Shown here: in pieces, positions 19,701 through 27,930 of the stretch
Numbering within the stretch: the first letter of the stretch is position 1
Layout: each line of letters starts with the position of its first letter
Program-made: the position numbers and the translations under genes
Source: Defluviitaleaceae bacterium
GTDB lineage: Bacteria > Bacillota > Clostridia > Lachnospirales > UBA5962
NCBI GenBank assembly: GCA_009787355.1
Contig: WRGD01000141.1
Location: 1-36,695, forward strand
Length of the DNA stretch: 36,695 bases
Direction of reading: 5' to 3'
Notes under the pieces: generated by a model
Seen by the model: only the letters and a program-made list of their open reading frames with translations
What the model was told of the DNA's origin: nothing
Databases searched by the model: none

Positions 19701-22700
19701 TGGTCATTCTTTAAGGGCAAGTAAGCTTGTAAACCGCATTGAATCAGAAACGGGCGTTAAAATTCATATTAAAGATGTTTTTAATTTTTCTACAATAGAA
19801 CAGCTAGGTAATATAATAGACATTAAAAATTCCAATTATATTCCTATACCAAGAGCAACTTTAAAAGAATTTTATGATATGTCTTCAGCTCAAAAAAGAA
19901 TATATATAATTCAACAAATGGATAAAAATAATCTCGTCTACAATATGCCGCATATTATTAAAATTAAAGGACATATTGATTTAGAAAGAATAAAATATAG
20001 CTTTTCATCTTTAATTAATCGTCATGAAATACTTAGGACTAATTTTATAATGAAAGATGATGAACTTAAACAAAAAATTTTAGAATCTGTAAATGTAGAT
20101 GTTTCATATGTAGTAGATAAAAATAGTTCTGAATCAGAAATTGTAAAAAGATTTATAAAATCCTTTGACTTATCTAAGGATTTACTAGTTAGAATAAATC
20201 TTATAGAAAGGAAAGAGCATTTTCTTTTAATTTTCGATATGCACCATATTATAAGCGATGGAATGAGTATGGGAACATTTATAAAAGAATTTTCAAATTT
20301 ATATAACGGTATTAAATTAGAAAATTTAACCCATCAGTATAAAGATTATAGTGAATGGATGAAAGAAAGAAATCTAACTTCACAAGAACAATATTGGCAG
20401 AATATTTATTCAGATGATATACCAATTCTTAATATGCCGTTAGATTACCAAAGACCTAAAAAACAAAGTTTTAAAGGAAATTTAGAAAGAAGATTAATAA
20501 GCGGAGAAGTTGCTTCTTTAATTAGAAAACTTTCTAAAGAAACTAATAGCACTGAATATATGGTGTTTTTATCTGCTGCTATGGTTCTGCTTAGTAAATA
20601 TAGTAGACAAGAAGATTTAATAATAGGTAGCCCAGTAATCGGTAGAACGCATAGGGATACAGAAAAAATGCTGGGTATGTTTATAAATACTTTGGCAATG
20701 CGTGGAAAACCAGAAAAAGAAAAAGTATATGGAGATTTTTTAAATGAAATAAAAGAATTTTGTCTACAGTCTTATGAAAATCAAGAATATCCATATGAAG
20801 AGCTAATAGATAAACTAGTAATTGAGAGGGATGTATCAAGAAATCCTATGTTTGATGTAATGCTAGTTTTTCAAAACAATGAAAGCATGGCATATAAATT
20901 AGCTGGTTCAGAAATAGAAATGATAAACTTAGAGCATACTGTATCCAAGTTTGATTTAACTTTTAATATAGAAAAATTAGATGAAGGATATGAAGTATTT
21001 TTAGAATATAATATTGATTTATATAAGCCTAGCACTATACAAAGAATTTTGGATTCTTATATATCCCTTTTGGAACAAGTTAGTAGAGAAAGAAAGGTTT
21101 TCATCAAAGATATACAATTAATAAGTGAAAGAGACAAATCTGATATATTGCTTTCTTTCAATAAAACTAAAAATGAATATTCAAGGGATAGAACTATAAT
21201 AGACTTATTTGAAGAACAAGTAAAAAAATCTCCTCATAAAATAGCAGTAGTATATGACAATAAAAAATTAAGCTATGAACAATTAAATGAAAGTTCTAAT
21301 AAAATCGCACATATATTAAGAAAAAAAGGTATAGGAAAGAGTGATTTAGTAGGAATTTTAAGCAATAAAAGTCTAGAAATGATAGTTGGTATTTTTGGTA
21401 TATTAAAGTCTGGTGCAGCATATATCCCTATTGACTCTAAGTATCCTAAAAAACGGATTAAATACATATTAGATGATTGCAATTTGAAATTACTCTTTGT
21501 ATTTGATGATAACTTCAATAAAAATCTTGGATTAAAAGTTAAAATTTTAAATTTAATGAATAAGGAGCTATATGATTCTGTACCTAAAAATAACCCTATA
21601 AAAGTTAATTCTCCAGAAGATTTAGCTTATATAATCTATACTTCTGGGACAACAGGAAAACCAAAAGGTGTAATGGTCGAACATAGAAATGTTGTTTCTT
21701 TAAATAATTATTTTAAAAATGATTATGAAATAACTGAAGAAGATAATATATTACAATTTGCAAATTATGTTTTTGATGCTTCTGTATGGGAAATGACAAT
21801 GGCATTATATAACGGAGCAACTCTTATAATTCCAACTACTAATATTATTCAAGACCCTAAGTTGTTGTCAGAATATTGTAATAAAAAAGAAATTTCAATA
21901 GCAACAATTCCTCCTAATTATTATGTGAATATGGAGCCATTAAATGCTAGAATTATAATAACTGCAGGTTCTGAAAGTAGTAAAGATATAGTTACTAAGT
22001 CAAAGAATAGTAGATATATAAATGCTTACGGACCTACAGAAAATACTATAGTTGCGACTCATTGGGAATACAAAGGAGGAGAACTAAATAACAAAATACC
22101 TATCGGAAAACCAATTATGAACACTCAAATATATATTCTAGATGGTGATAACCTTTGTGGGATAGGAATGCCAGGAGAGATTTGTATTGCAGGAACTAAC
22201 TTATCAAGAGGATATTTAAATAATGATAAGTTAACGAAAGAAAAATTTGTCAATAACCCTTATGGAGAAGGTAAAATCTATAGAAGTGGTGATTTAGCAA
22301 GGTGGCTTGAAGATGGCAATATAGAGTTTTTAGGAAGAATAGATGAACAAGTTAAAATTCGTGGTTTTAGAATAGAACTAGGCGAAGTTGAAAGCGTTCT
22401 TAGAAAACACAAAGATATATGTGATGTTTCCGTTATAACTCGAGAAGATAATGCAGGAGACAAAGCTTTATATTCGTATATAGTGTCAGAAAAATTAGTT
22501 GATGTAAGCTTGTTAAAAGATTTTTTATCAAAAGAGCTTCCAAACTATATGATTCCTAATTATTTTATGCAAATAGATAAAATACCAATGACTGTTAATG
22601 GTAAAGTAAATAAAAAAGCTTTGCCAAAAATAGAAGCAGTTAATATTAATGATTATGTAGAACCTAGAAGTGAAAAAGAAAAAGTTTTAAGCAATATATT

Positions 22701-25512
22701 TAAAGAAGTTTTAGGAATAAAAGAGGTAAGCGTCAAAGATAGCTTTTTTGCACTTGGAGGAGACTCTATAAAAGCTATGAAAGTAGTTTCTAAAATGAGG
22801 GAAGCAGGTTATGAGCTTAATATTGTAGATGCTATGTCTAGTAAGACTATTTCAGCTATGAGTGAAGTAGCCGCTGTCGCAGAAAAAATTCTTTATGAGC
22901 AAAATGAAGTAACAGGAACTGTTAAAGAAACACCTATAATGAAGATGTTCAGAAACTGGAATTTAGAAGAACCTCATCATTTTAATCAATCTATAATGAT
23001 AAAAGTAGATACAACTCCAGACTATGTAGAAGAAGCTATTAAATATATAGTAAGTCATCATGATATACTTAGAGCTATATACACTGGTACAAACTTAGAA
23101 ATTCTTGCAAATGATTGTAAAAGATATGGATATGAAGTATGTGATTATAGAAATAACAATAATGAAAGTGTAAAAACAACAGAAGAACAAATTTATAATA
23201 AATGTGATTATATACAAAGAAGCATGAACTTAGAAAAAGGACCTCTAATCAAATTTGTTCTTTTCAATTTGTACGAAGGTAATTACTTATTTATTTGTAT
23301 TCATCATTTATTAGTAGATGGAGTTTCTTGGAGAATTTTAATTGAAGATATAAATACTGCTCTAAATCAAGTTAAAGAGAATAAAGAAATTAAACTTCCT
23401 AAAAAGACTGCTTCGTTTATAGAATGGTCTAATTTGTTAGATGAATATAAAAAAAGTGATGACTTAAAAAAAGAAATAGAATATTGGGATAAAATAGAAT
23501 TAGATTTTGAAAAAGGTAGATTAAATCACAGTCATAATGAATTTGAAGTCGGTTCTGGAGAAGAAAGCTTTGAACTAACTGAAGAAACTACTTACAAACT
23601 TTTAAAAGAAAGTGGAACTGCTTACGATACGGAGATTAATGAATTGTTACTAAGTTCTTTTGGAAATAGTATCAAAGAAATATTTAATCAAGATAATATA
23701 ACAATTACATTAGAAGGGCATGGAAGAGAAAGTCTTCATAAAGACATAAAAGTAGATAGAACAGTTGGTTGGTTCACAACTACGTACCCTGTAATCCTTG
23801 ATTGCTATGAAGAAATAGAAGAAAGTATATTGAAAACTAAAAATATGATTAGAAAAATACCTAATCGTGGTATAGGCTATAGTTTAGTTTCAAATAAATC
23901 TATAGACAACAATATAACTTTTAACTATTTAGGTGAAATAAATAGTAATAATAAAGATGGAGAAAAGACTTATAAAATAGGAAATCCTATATCTGAAAAA
24001 AATAAAATTTTTGAAAAGGGTATTTCTATTACTGGAATTGTACAGAAGTCTAAGCTATCATTTTTAATAAATTACGATAAAAATAATTACAGTTCAAAAG
24101 CTATAAATAAACTTTCAAACTCCTTTAGAAATAAACTTCTTGACACTATAGAACATTGTTATTCTAGGAGAAAAGCAGACGTAACTACAAAAACTTTAGA
24201 TTTACAAGACTTATTTGAAAATCCTACGGTAGCGCAGCTTATTGAATTAATGGAGACCGGTGGTCAAGGTAGTAGTAAATATAAAGAGCATGATTTTAAT
24301 GAAATTCATAGTCTTTTATCAAATAATAAAATTGGTGGTAAAATTGCACCAAAACAGTCTTTAGGGGACACTCTAATAACTGGTGTTACAGGTTGGTTAG
24401 GAGCACATATACTTGATTCTTTTTTGAAAAATGAAAATGCAATAGCATACTGTTTAGTTCGTGGTTCAGACTTAAATGATAGTAAAAATAGACTTCATCA
24501 TATTTTAACACAATATTTTGGTGAAGAATATTTTAATAATGATAGAATAGTTGTTATTTGTGGTGATATATCACAAAAAATAAATTTAGATAAAAATATT
24601 AAAACTATAATAAACTGTGCAGCAAATGTTAAACATTATGGAGAGTATGATTATTTTTATGATATAAACGTAGGAGGAATTAAAAATTTAATTTCTTTAG
24701 CTAAAGAAAAGAATGCTAAATTGATTCACACATCTACAGCTTCTGTAGCTGGAAACGAATTTGACTCTGACCCAGATTTTCCAAATACAGTTTTTAGTGA
24801 AACTAGTTTATTTATCGGACAACCTCTTAGAAATGTTTACGTTAGAAGTAAATTTGAAGCTGAATATGAAATTTTAAAAGCAAAGTTAGAAGGTCTTGAA
24901 GCTGTTGTAATACGTGTTGGAAATTTGACTAATAGATTTAGTGATTTTAAATTTCAAAAAAATTACTCCGAAAATGCTAATCTTAATAGAATTAAGGCAT
25001 TTGCTGATTTAGGTTCTTTCTTAGAATTTTTCAAAGACTTGCCTATATATGGTTACTCTCCCGTTGATATATCTGCCTATGCAGTTATCAAAATTTCACA
25101 ACACTATAACGACGACTTTTCAATATTCCACGCATATAATCATAAATCATTCCCTTTTGGAAATATGGCAGAAGCTTTAAATCTTGATTTTCTACAACCT
25201 AAAGAATTTATAGATAAAGTTAATATGACTTCTAATGATAAAGATAAAGCCCATATTTATGAGGCATTTGTTGGAGATATAAAGTTTTTGAATGAAATGA
25301 GTCATGTTATAAGTTTACCTGAAAATGAAAGACCATCTATAGAAGAACTTATTTCTAAAAGGCATAGTAATATAACTTTGAATAACGATTTTACTGTATG
25401 GTATTTATCGCAAATTGGTTTTGAATGGCCAAATATTGATGAGAGATATATTAGAGGGTACGTTAAATATTTTAATGATATAGGTCATTGGAATATAAAA
25501 GAAAATAAGTAA
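16738..25512 (+). CDS. NRPS 3, two extension modules and reductive release: C-A-T-C-A-T-E-(T remnant)-R
   Basis: This 2924-residue enzyme adds residues 5 and 6 and releases the chain. Domains: C1 (NHIIIDG at 147-153; the first, non-catalytic His of HHxxxDG is Asn, the catalytic His148 is kept), A1 (core 605-618; pocket D-A-F-F-L-G-V-T-F, as in NRPS 1 A1), T1 (Ser991), C2 (HHIISDG 1169-1175), A2 (core 1631-1644; pocket D-A-W-T-I-A-A-I-V, Phe), T2 (Ser2010, GGDS), E (HHLLVDG 2189-2195, EGHGRE 2326-2331) and a thioester reductase domain (about 2540-2924). The reductase has GVTGWLG at 2549-2555 for NAD(P)H and the catalytic Tyr2701/Lys2705 pair (YVRSK). Residues 2482-2506 (..LFENPTVAQLIELM) match only the last helix of a carrier domain, so no second Ser carrier lies between E and R. 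Reduction would give a peptide aldehyde. AAGGAGA at 16724-16730 is the ribosome binding site. No thioesterase is present. Confidence 0.93.
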   Translation: MTSEKSKNNIEDIYSLTPMQEGILFHHLEDSSSSAYVIQNIIHVEGNFDDEYILKALDLLSKRHSSLRTAIAYEGLEKPLQVVLNNRNIEYKSIDLSKLEELEKEIKIKEVIKKDLDRGYNLTNDSLLRLTKIKTDKNVHKLIWNFNHIIIDGWCLSIIFVNFFEYYSYIEKGKHNDISFKIENDKKIGAKYSDYIKWISSKNLKASLSHWGELLAGYDSNSVIDSFEKLEETENQMDRLELSIGKEISEKVLKLSKENGITINTIMEAVWAIILQKYNNSNDIVFGKVVSGRDANIKGIEEMVGLFINTIPVRVNNNDNKSAIDLWQYLQEQYNSSIGHHHCSLADIQQNSTQGSNLIKTLFVFENYHVDSDKLDSYMKDYSVQIEYGREQTNYDISVSSYFKSENLNISIMYNPNKYSKYEIILLLDRINLVLEKTLENPNIKVKDIEIVSSFEKIKILKDFNNTQSNYPKDKTVIKLFEECVENFQNKIAVTYNNKSLSYNELNLKANKLAHFLIKKGVGRNDFVGIFCEKNLEMIIGILGILKTGAAYVPIDSNYPEERVKYILEDCKPKFVLSTKEIVESEKEVEISNFEQINEPEDLIYVIYTSGTTGTPKGVMVEHKNVVRLVKNNNYVPLNEETKILQTGSLAFDASTFEIYGSLLNGGKLFLLDTNDLTDISIFKENLTKYNINTTFITTTLFHQFINIDESLFDSVSNLLVGGEVLSGQYARKLINRKTANLINVYGPTENTTFTTSYSCEKIKKIIPIGKPINNTKVYILDNNNNLCGIGIPGELCICGDGVSRGYLNKEDLTIEKFIDNPYGKGKLYRSGDLVKWLKDGNIEYIGRIDEQVKIRGFRIELGEIESVLKNQNEVSEVAVVVKYDSAGEKILCAYIVGNENLEIDFLKKELLKYIPNYMIPSYIVKIEKMPITANGKLDKKSLPDFNIELKKSFIAPKTNTEKILNTLFKDILGLGKVSINDNFFELGGHSLRASKLVNRIESETGVKIHIKDVFNFSTIEQLGNIIDIKNSNYIPIPRATLKEFYDMSSAQKRIYIIQQMDKNNLVYNMPHIIKIKGHIDLERIKYSFSSLINRHEILRTNFIMKDDELKQKILESVNVDVSYVVDKNSSESEIVKRFIKSFDLSKDLLVRINLIERKEHFLLIFDMHHIISDGMSMGTFIKEFSNLYNGIKLENLTHQYKDYSEWMKERNLTSQEQYWQNIYSDDIPILNMPLDYQRPKKQSFKGNLERRLISGEVASLIRKLSKETNSTEYMVFLSAAMVLLSKYSRQEDLIIGSPVIGRTHRDTEKMLGMFINTLAMRGKPEKEKVYGDFLNEIKEFCLQSYENQEYPYEELIDKLVIERDVSRNPMFDVMLVFQNNESMAYKLAGSEIEMINLEHTVSKFDLTFNIEKLDEGYEVFLEYNIDLYKPSTIQRILDSYISLLEQVSRERKVFIKDIQLISERDKSDILLSFNKTKNEYSRDRTIIDLFEEQVKKSPHKIAVVYDNKKLSYEQLNESSNKIAHILRKKGIGKSDLVGILSNKSLEMIVGIFGILKSGAAYIPIDSKYPKKRIKYILDDCNLKLLFVFDDNFNKNLGLKVKILNLMNKELYDSVPKNNPIKVNSPEDLAYIIYTSGTTGKPKGVMVEHRNVVSLNNYFKNDYEITEEDNILQFANYVFDASVWEMTMALYNGATLIIPTTNIIQDPKLLSEYCNKKEISIATIPPNYYVNMEPLNARIIITAGSESSKDIVTKSKNSRYINAYGPTENTIVATHWEYKGGELNNKIPIGKPIMNTQIYILDGDNLCGIGMPGEICIAGTNLSRGYLNNDKLTKEKFVNNPYGEGKIYRSGDLARWLEDGNIEFLGRIDEQVKIRGFRIELGEVESVLRKHKDICDVSVITREDNAGDKALYSYIVSEKLVDVSLLKDFLSKELPNYMIPNYFMQIDKIPMTVNGKVNKKALPKIEAVNINDYVEPRSEKEKVLSNIFKEVLGIKEVSVKDSFFALGGDSIKAMKVVSKMREAGYELNIVDAMSSKTISAMSEVAAVAEKILYEQNEVTGTVKETPIMKMFRNWNLEEPHHFNQSIMIKVDTTPDYVEEAIKYIVSHHDILRAIYTGTNLEILANDCKRYGYEVCDYRNNNNESVKTTEEQIYNKCDYIQRSMNLEKGPLIKFVLFNLYEGNYLFICIHHLLVDGVSWRILIEDINTALNQVKENKEIKLPKKTASFIEWSNLLDEYKKSDDLKKEIEYWDKIELDFEKGRLNHSHNEFEVGSGEESFELTEETTYKLLKESGTAYDTEINELLLSSFGNSIKEIFNQDNITITLEGHGRESLHKDIKVDRTVGWFTTTYPVILDCYEEIEESILKTKNMIRKIPNRGIGYSLVSNKSIDNNITFNYLGEINSNNKDGEKTYKIGNPISEKNKIFEKGISITGIVQKSKLSFLINYDKNNYSSKAINKLSNSFRNKLLDTIEHCYSRRKADVTTKTLDLQDLFENPTVAQLIELMETGGQGSSKYKEHDFNEIHSLLSNNKIGGKIAPKQSLGDTLITGVTGWLGAHILDSFLKNENAIAYCLVRGSDLNDSKNRLHHILTQYFGEEYFNNDRIVVICGDISQKINLDKNIKTIINCAANVKHYGEYDYFYDINVGGIKNLISLAKEKNAKLIHTSTASVAGNEFDSDPDFPNTVFSETSLFIGQPLRNVYVRSKFEAEYEILKAKLEGLEAVVIRVGNLTNRFSDFKFQKNYSENANLNRIKAFADLGSFLEFFKDLPIYGYSPVDISAYAVIKISQHYNDDFSIFHAYNHKSFPFGNMAEALNLDFLQPKEFIDKVNMTSNDKDKAHIYEAFVGDIKFLNEMSHVISLPENERPSIEELISKRHSNITLNNDFTVWYLSQIGFEWPNIDERYIRGYVKYFNDIGHWNIKENK

Positions 25513-25534
25513 TATACGTTCCCAGTTAAAAAAT

Positions 25535-25585
25535 AAATCAACAAAACGAAATGAACTTTCTTCTTTTCGTTTTGTTGATTTTTTA
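25535..25585 (+). terminator. Rho-independent terminator of the NRPS operon
   Basis: A perfect 17-bp stem (25535-25551 paired with 25565-25581; core CAACAAAACGAAA) with a 13-base loop runs into a T-run ending at 25585. It follows the NRPS 3 stop codon by 22 bases. The 3' arm also contains the -35 of the next gene's promoter. Confidence 0.9.
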
Positions 25586-25604
25586 TGAAAAAATATGATA
25601 TAAT
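25575..25604 (+). promoter_or_regulatory. Promoter of the FMN-repeat lipoprotein gene
   Basis: TTGATT at 25575-25580, an 18-base spacer and TATAAT at 25599-25604, preceded by TG one base away (TGaTATAAT, extended -10). The -35 lies within the 3' arm of the upstream terminator. The start codon follows 31 bases after the -10. Confidence 0.75.
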
Positions 25605-25635
25605 ATATTTATATAAATTTATAATGGAGGAAAAT

Positions 25636-27249
25636 ATGAAAAAATTAATTTCTGCATTTGCACTAGGCACATTGTTTTTGACAGGATGTGCAAATTTAGA
25701 TAACAGTATTTGGGCAACTCCAGCAGCAGAAGAAACTGCTAATTTGTTCCTTTCCTTAACTCCAGGTACATATACTGGCAGAGCAGATTCGTTTTTAGGA
25801 GAGATAGTAGTTGAGGTGCAAGTAGATGCAAGTAATATAAGAAACATTAATGTAACCTCTCATAATGATACACCGGAGATAGCAGATAGTGCTTTTGAAG
25901 AACTATCCTCTTTAATAGTAAATAGGAACTCTACAGGGGTAGACATAATAGCTGGGGCTAGTGCATCTTCTCGTGGGTTCTTGTCGGCTGTAGAGGATGC
26001 TCTTGTGCAAGCTGGTGCAGATATTGTAACACTTCGTGCCATGGGTCTAGGTACTGGTCTTGACACTTTTATGCCGGGAACATACCACGGTGAAGCTCGT
26101 GGAGGATTTGGTGGAGATATACATTTAGATGTTACATTTGGTAGAACACAAATAGAAGAAATAGAAGTAGAATTTCATGCAGAAACAGCAAGTATAGCTG
26201 AAACAGCATTTCCAGAACTTATAAGTAGAGCACTTTCTACAAATTCTGCAGATATTGCTGTAGTTTCTGGTGCTACCATTACATCTAGAGCATTTATTAG
26301 AGCTTTAAATGATGCTGTTGTACAAGCAATAGCAGACCCTTTTGCAGAAATAGCTAATGAAGTTGGTACAGGTAATTTTAACTTCGTATCTGGTACACAT
26401 ACTGTTACATTAGATAGTATGCATGGACCATTTACTCTAACATTAACAGTTAGTGAAAATACAATATTAGATATAGAATTAGATCATGTAGATACTCCTA
26501 TGATAGTAAACGCTCCTCTTGAAGATTTAATATCACAAGTTCTATCGTCTCAAAATTTGGATTTAGATACTGTAACAGGTGCTACAGCTACAACGCTTAC
26601 ATTTATTCAAGCACTTAATTTAGCTGTAGAGCAGGCACAAGGTACTGAAAATATGATAGCTGTACAACCTACAGCAGTAGGACAAGGTAATTTTAGTTTT
26701 GAAACCGGCAACCATAATGCTACAGTAGATGGATTTAATGGTGCTTTAACAGTAACAATTACTACTACAGAAGATACAATTATAAACATAGTGGTAGACC
26801 ATGTAGATACCAATGCTTTTGTAGATAACCCTCTTGCAGATTTGATTGGTTTTATACTACAAAATCAAACTACAGAGATAGATTCCGTAACAGGTGCTAC
26901 AGCTACAACAACAGCTTTCATACAAGCACTTAATTTAGCTGTAGAAAATGCTGCTCAATCAGACCACACTGTACCTTTAGACGACAATTTTGTATTTTTT
27001 AATCCAGGTGAATATAGTGTTACAGTAAATGGTGTACATGGTCCTATGACTCTTACAATAACAGTTGATGAGAATTATATAACAAATTTAGAAGTTGACC
27101 ATGTTGATAATGCAGATTTAGATGATTTAATAAATACTGTAATACAAAATCAAACTACAGATTTAGACACAATCACTGGTGCAACAGCAACAGCAAATAT
27201 ATTTATACAAGCACTTAACCAAGTTGTTTTAGAAGCTTCTACAAACTAA
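25636..27249 (+). CDS. Lipoprotein with five FMN-binding (RnfG/NqrC-type) repeats
   Basis: The protein is probably a cell-surface electron carrier with covalently attached flavins. I place the start at 25636, not at the upstream in-frame ATG: GGAGG lies at 25626-25630 and translation from here gives a clean lipoprotein signal, MKKLISAF..LFLTGC, with lipidation at Cys19. The 537 residues hold five copies of a roughly 100-residue unit. Each has a PGTYTG/SGTHTV-like start and ends in a flavinylation-type motif before an amphipathic helix: AGASAS at 106-111, SGATIT at 211-216, TGATAT at 314-319, 419-424 and 514-519. In Rnf/Nqr subunits an ApbE transferase attaches FMN to the last Thr of S/TGATxT/S; copy 1 has Ser there and a weaker motif. 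Listeria PplA has two such domains, so five is many. The gene is a single transcription unit with its own promoter and terminator. No ApbE gene is in view. Confidence 0.85.
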   Translation: MKKLISAFALGTLFLTGCANLDNSIWATPAAEETANLFLSLTPGTYTGRADSFLGEIVVEVQVDASNIRNINVTSHNDTPEIADSAFEELSSLIVNRNSTGVDIIAGASASSRGFLSAVEDALVQAGADIVTLRAMGLGTGLDTFMPGTYHGEARGGFGGDIHLDVTFGRTQIEEIEVEFHAETASIAETAFPELISRALSTNSADIAVVSGATITSRAFIRALNDAVVQAIADPFAEIANEVGTGNFNFVSGTHTVTLDSMHGPFTLTLTVSENTILDIELDHVDTPMIVNAPLEDLISQVLSSQNLDLDTVTGATATTLTFIQALNLAVEQAQGTENMIAVQPTAVGQGNFSFETGNHNATVDGFNGALTVTITTTEDTIINIVVDHVDTNAFVDNPLADLIGFILQNQTTEIDSVTGATATTTAFIQALNLAVENAAQSDHTVPLDDNFVFFNPGEYSVTVNGVHGPMTLTITVDENYITNLEVDHVDNADLDDLINTVIQNQTTDLDTITGATATANIFIQALNQVVLEASTN

Positions 27250-27264
27250 AATAATTTTTAAAAT

Positions 27265-27302
27265 AAAAAAGCTGATGATAAAAAAATCGTCAGCTTTTTT
27301 TA
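27265..27302. terminator. Bidirectional terminator between convergent genes
   Basis: GCTGATGAT (27271-27279) pairs with ATCGTCAGC (27286-27294) with one G-U pair, flanked by A-runs on the left and T-runs on the right. It can therefore stop the lipoprotein transcript on the plus strand and the efp operon on the minus strand. Confidence 0.9.
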
Positions 27303-27342
27303 TTTTTAAGATGTGAAGTTGTTTTTTTGATTTGCTAGTATA

Positions 27343-27903
27343 TTAAACTCTACCTACATATTCCCCTGTTCTTGTGTCTACTTTTATAATTTCTTCACTA
27401 TCTACAAATAATGGAACGTTAACTCTTGCTCCTGTTTCTACAATTGCCGGTTTTGTTGCACCTCCTTGTGTTGTATCTCCTCTAAATCCGGGCTCTGTTT
27501 CTGTTATTTTTAATTCTACAATTAACGGTGGTTCTATACCAAAAACTTTATTATTATGAGATAACATTTTTACGTTTTCATTTTCTTTTACAAATTTTAA
27601 GCTATCTCCTATTTCATTTTCATTTAATGCTATTTGTTCAAATGTGTTCGTATCCATAAAATGATATAGTTCACCATCACTATATAAATATTGCATTTCC
27701 ATACGCTCTATATGAGCTTTTGGAAATTTATCTTGTGGTCTAAATGTTTTTTCTACTATAGACCCAGATACAAGATTTTTTATTTTTACTCTTACAAATG
27801 CTGCACCTTTCCCGGGTTTTACGTGTTGAAATTCTATAATCTGATATATAACTCCCTCTATTTCTACTGTTAAACCATTTTTAAAATCTCCTGCCGAAAC
27901 CAT
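27343..27903 (-). CDS. efp: Translation elongation factor P
   Basis: EF-P binds ribosomes stalled at polyproline stretches and helps peptide bond formation. The 186-residue protein begins [17 protein letters not shown] and has the three-beta-domain layout and normal length. The loop that carries the modified lysine reads KPGKGAAF, with Lys32 at the tip. The C-terminal domain has the conserved [12 protein letters not shown] and ends in [17 protein letters not shown] lies six bases upstream of the ATG. It is the last gene of a six-gene minus-strand operon, 27 bases after the pilin-like gene. The AA10 enzyme in this window has a (PT)9 linker, but its prolines alternate with Thr, so it is not an obvious EF-P client. 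Confidence 0.98.
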   Translation of the reverse strand: MVSAGDFKNGLTVEIEGVIYQIIEFQHVKPGKGAAFVRVKIKNLVSGSIVEKTFRPQDKFPKAHIERMEMQYLYSDGELYHFMDTNTFEQIALNENEIGDSLKFVKENENVKMLSHNNKVFGIEPPLIVELKITETEPGFRGDTTQGGATKPAIVETGARVNVPLFVDSEEIIKVDTRTGEYVGRV

Positions 27904-27930
27904 AAATCCTCCAATTTTTTATATTTTAAT

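Noticed and set aside
25585-25635. Upstream ATG as start of the FMN-repeat lipoprotein
   Set aside because: It overlaps the promoter -10 and lacks a ribosome site. Starting at 25636 gives GGAGG spacing and a proper lipoprotein signal peptide.
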